From an uncultured Prevotellaceae bacterium (GTDB lineage Bacteria; Bacteroidota; Bacteroidia; Bacteroidales; Bacteroidaceae), in assembly GCA_900543815.1 (NCBI GenBank), contig UQST01000002.1:1-64000 (forward strand): a stretch of DNA of 64,000 nt, read 5' to 3'. The translations under genes and the position numbers were made by a program. Below are positions 61,839-64,000 of the stretch, piece by piece; within the stretch, counting starts at the first letter, position 1, and each line of letters starts with the position of its first letter. The notes beneath the pieces were generated by a model. That model was not told where the DNA came from, did not search any database, and saw nothing but the letters and a program-made list of their open reading frames with translations.

Positions 61839-64000
61839 ATGAAAAGGATGTTTTTCGCACTTCAAGCTGCATTGCTCGGCCTCACCATGAGCGCTGCGGC
61901 TGCCGATTTCACGCTCAAGGCTTGGACTGAGCACCTGCCTTCTCCATTGGGTATAGACACTCCTCATCCGCGCTTCAGCTGGATGCCCGACAGCACTTGC
62001 CGGGCTGCACGGCAGCAGTCATGGCGGCTGGTGGTGGCACTCGACTCGCTTTCGGCACTCGGCATGCAGGGCAATCTGGTGAGCTCACAGTATGGCCAGG
62101 ACGACCGCGTGCTGGTGCGCTATGAGGGACAGCCGCTTCAGCCCCGCACCCGATATTACTGGCGCGTGCTGGCCAACTACGGTGACCGGCAGGCCGACAG
62201 CGGTGTGCAGACCTTTGAGACGGGTTTGGGCAGCCGTGCCGAGTGGCATGGACACTGGATAGGAGACGGCAAGAGTCCCGATGCGCTTCCTGCTCCCTAC
62301 TTCCGCAAGACGTTCTCGGTGGAAAAGGAAGTGGCGCATGCCCGCATCTATATGGCTGCTGCGGGACTCTACGAACTGAGCATCAATGGCCGGCGAGTGG
62401 GCAATCACATGCTCGACCCACTATACACCCGCTTCGACCGCAGAGTGCTCTATGTCACCCACGATGTCACTTCACTCGTGCGCCGAGGGGTGAATGCAGC
62501 GGGTGTGGTGCTGGGTAACGGATGGTACAATCACCAGTCCATCGGCGTGTGGAACTTCGAGCGGGCACCCTGGAGAAACCGTCCCACCTTCTGCATGGAC
62601 CTCGTTCTCACCTATACCGACGGCACTGAGCAGGTGGTGGCAACTGACCTTTCCTGGCGCACCAGCGAAGGGGAAATCGTGCAGGACAACATCTATACGG
62701 GCGAGCATCGCGACTTCACCCGCACACAGAAAGGGTGGGACTGTCCCGAGTTTGACGATAGCAAATGGCAAGGAGTGGGCTTCCGCCCTTGTCCGGCCCA
62801 GCATGTGACGGCCCAGCAAGCCCGCCCCATACGCATCGAGTGGGAGCGTAAGGCGGTGGAGTTGAAGCGCCTCTCCGACAAAGTTTGGCTCTTTGATTTC
62901 GGTCAGAATATGGCTGGAGTGACCCGTTTACGGCTACAGGGTGAGCGCGGAACTGTACTGCACTTGCGTCATGCAGAGCGCCTGGAAAAGGATGGAGCCA
63001 TCGACCAATCCAACATCGACGTATATTATAGGGGTGACCGGGAGCGTGATCCCTTCCAGACCGATGTGGTCACTTTGAGCGGTGAAACCGATGAATATTG
63101 CACGCAATTCAACTATAAAGGCTTCCGCTACGTGCAGGTGGAGAGTTCGAAACCCATTGAACTTACCAGTGACAACCTCACTGCCTGCTTCCTGCACAGC
63201 GATGTACCGCAGGTGGGCAGCATATCGGCTTCTGACCCCATCATAGGCAAACTGATGCATGCAAGCCGTATGTCGTATCTGTCCAACCTCATGGGGCTGC
63301 CCACCGACTGCCCTCAGCGCGAGAAGAACGGCTGGACCGGCGACGGACACTTGGCTATAGAGGCTGGACTCTATAACTATGACGGCATCACCATATACGA
63401 GAAGTGGATGCAGGATCATAGGGACGAACAGCAGCCCAACGGCGTTCTGCCCGACATCATACCCACATGCGGTTGGGGTTACGGCACGGATAACGGCCTC
63501 GACTGGACCAGTACCATTGCCATCATACCTTGGACGCTCTACCTGTTCTATGGCGATGACCAGGCGCTGCGTGACTGCTACGAGAACATCCGACGCTACG
63601 TGGATTATGTGGATAACCGCTTCCCCCAGCATCTCGCAGACTGGGGCAGGGGCGACTGGGTGCCTGTGACTGTGGGCAGCAACAAGGAACTCACCTCCAG
63701 CGTATATTTCTATACCGATGCCCGCATACTGGCCAATGCGGCCCGTTTGTTCGGTAAAACGGCCGATGCAGAACGCTACGGACGTTTGGCAGACGATATC
63801 CGTCAGGCTATCAACGACCGCTATCTCAACCGCGAAACGGGCATCTATGCCAGCGGTACGCAGACTGAGCAGAGCGTTCCACTTTACTGGGGTGTGGTGC
63901 CGCACGAGTATGAGGCGCTGGTGGCAAAGCGCCTCAATGAGCGGGTGCAGGCGGCTGACTATCACCTCGATGTGGGTGTGCTTGGCTGCAAAGCGTTGCT
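61839..64000 (+). CDS. Secreted GH78 alpha-L-rhamnosidase (partial, runs off right edge)
   Basis: The first 720 residues of a secreted rhamnosidase that removes terminal alpha-L-rhamnose. Signal peptide MKRMFFALQAALLGLTMSAA. Domains in order: N-terminal Fn3/sandwich (PLGIDTPHPRFSWM), Bac_rhamnosid_N (IYMAAAGLYELSINGRRVG, LDPLYTRFDRRVLY), a further beta domain (FDFGQNMAGV) and the (alpha/alpha)6 barrel starting near 480 with LPTDCPQREKNGWTGDG and GLDWTSTIAIIPW. The C-terminus is beyond the window. It is divergent from the esterase/EEP/six-hairpin cluster, so together they may handle a rhamnose-containing, acylated glycan. Confidence 0.93.
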   Translation, partial: MKRMFFALQAALLGLTMSAAAADFTLKAWTEHLPSPLGIDTPHPRFSWMPDSTCRAARQQSWRLVVALDSLSALGMQGNLVSSQYGQDDRVLVRYEGQPLQPRTRYYWRVLANYGDRQADSGVQTFETGLGSRAEWHGHWIGDGKSPDALPAPYFRKTFSVEKEVAHARIYMAAAGLYELSINGRRVGNHMLDPLYTRFDRRVLYVTHDVTSLVRRGVNAAGVVLGNGWYNHQSIGVWNFERAPWRNRPTFCMDLVLTYTDGTEQVVATDLSWRTSEGEIVQDNIYTGEHRDFTRTQKGWDCPEFDDSKWQGVGFRPCPAQHVTAQQARPIRIEWERKAVELKRLSDKVWLFDFGQNMAGVTRLRLQGERGTVLHLRHAERLEKDGAIDQSNIDVYYRGDRERDPFQTDVVTLSGETDEYCTQFNYKGFRYVQVESSKPIELTSDNLTACFLHSDVPQVGSISASDPIIGKLMHASRMSYLSNLMGLPTDCPQREKNGWTGDGHLAIEAGLYNYDGITIYEKWMQDHRDEQQPNGVLPDIIPTCGWGYGTDNGLDWTSTIAIIPWTLYLFYGDDQALRDCYENIRRYVDYVDNRFPQHLADWGRGDWVPVTVGSNKELTSSVYFYTDARILANAARLFGKTADAERYGRLADDIRQAINDRYLNRETGIYASGTQTEQSVPLYWGVVPHEYEALVAKRLNERVQAADYHLDVGVLGCKAL

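Overview
The window looks like a chromosomal segment of a Bacteroidales bacterium, most likely a relatively GC-rich Prevotella-like lineage. Four things support this. Promoters are of the Bacteroidetes TAnnTTTG (-7) type, for example before gdhA, typA, rplS and a small ferredoxin. Large secreted proteins end in the NLSGQRV...KGIYI.NGRKVLVK tail. A PorT-like type IX secretion protein is present. The left edge holds the end of an ISAon1-like transposase. I found no rRNA, tRNA, CRISPR array, prophage or SusC/SusD pair.

Layout. 1-101: transposase 3' end. 736-5114: LptF/G-type permease, ribBA and a class I aminotransferase, all rightward. 5256-8335: PorT-like barrel protein, a 54-residue 2x[4Fe-4S] ferredoxin, and a 5'-nucleotidase split into two secreted proteins. 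8548-8916: rplS. 9555-16505: secreted GH27 alpha-galactosidase-like enzyme and a 1525-residue modular surface protein. 17290-20732: gdhA and typA. 20970-26059: a GH99/71-like secreted protein translationally coupled to a metallophosphoesterase/PQQ-propeller fusion, then nhaA on the opposite strand. 26710-33814 (leftward): rfbA, rfbD, rfbB, a macroglobulin-like secreted protein and an APH-fold kinase; rfbC is missing. 34373-45689: CotH/discoidin giant protein, discoidin-repeat giant protein and a fasciclin lipoprotein. 46048-48701: signal peptidase I overlapping an O-antigen-ligase-like protein. 48712-55819: transglutaminase-like lipoprotein, esterase, SpoU-type rRNA methyltransferase, nitroreductase, and a DUF5020 barrel with an NCS2 purine permease. 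56292-64000: DUF3109, SIMPL, and a glycan-degradation cluster (six-hairpin glycosidase-like, EEP phosphatase-like, alpha/beta hydrolase, divergent GH78 rhamnosidase running off the right edge).

How the genes fit together. Much of the window serves the cell surface: LPS transport (LptF/G-like), dTDP-rhamnose synthesis, an O-antigen ligase-like protein, type IX secretion (PorT), and three giant proteins with C-terminal sorting-type tails that share carbohydrate-binding-like modules. Two purine-related units are visible: secreted nucleotidase halves, and a Tsx-like outer membrane protein with an NCS2 permease. Several glycosidases and esterases suggest a plant- or host-glycan forager.

The most unusual feature is a dispersed intergenic repeat. 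Eight loci (A-H) each carry exactly four 12-bp near-palindromic cores (consensus GCAGCGCGCTGC) separated by three 10-bp spacers (consensus near GATGGCCGAT). The period is 22 bp and each array is 78 bp long. A ninth, two-core copy lies beside locus D. I do not recognise this element. It could be a phased binding array for a dimeric DNA-binding protein, a REP/BIME-like element or an RNA hairpin module. Three unrelated local tandem repeats (88 bp, about 22 bp and 44 bp periods) also sit in intergenic DNA.
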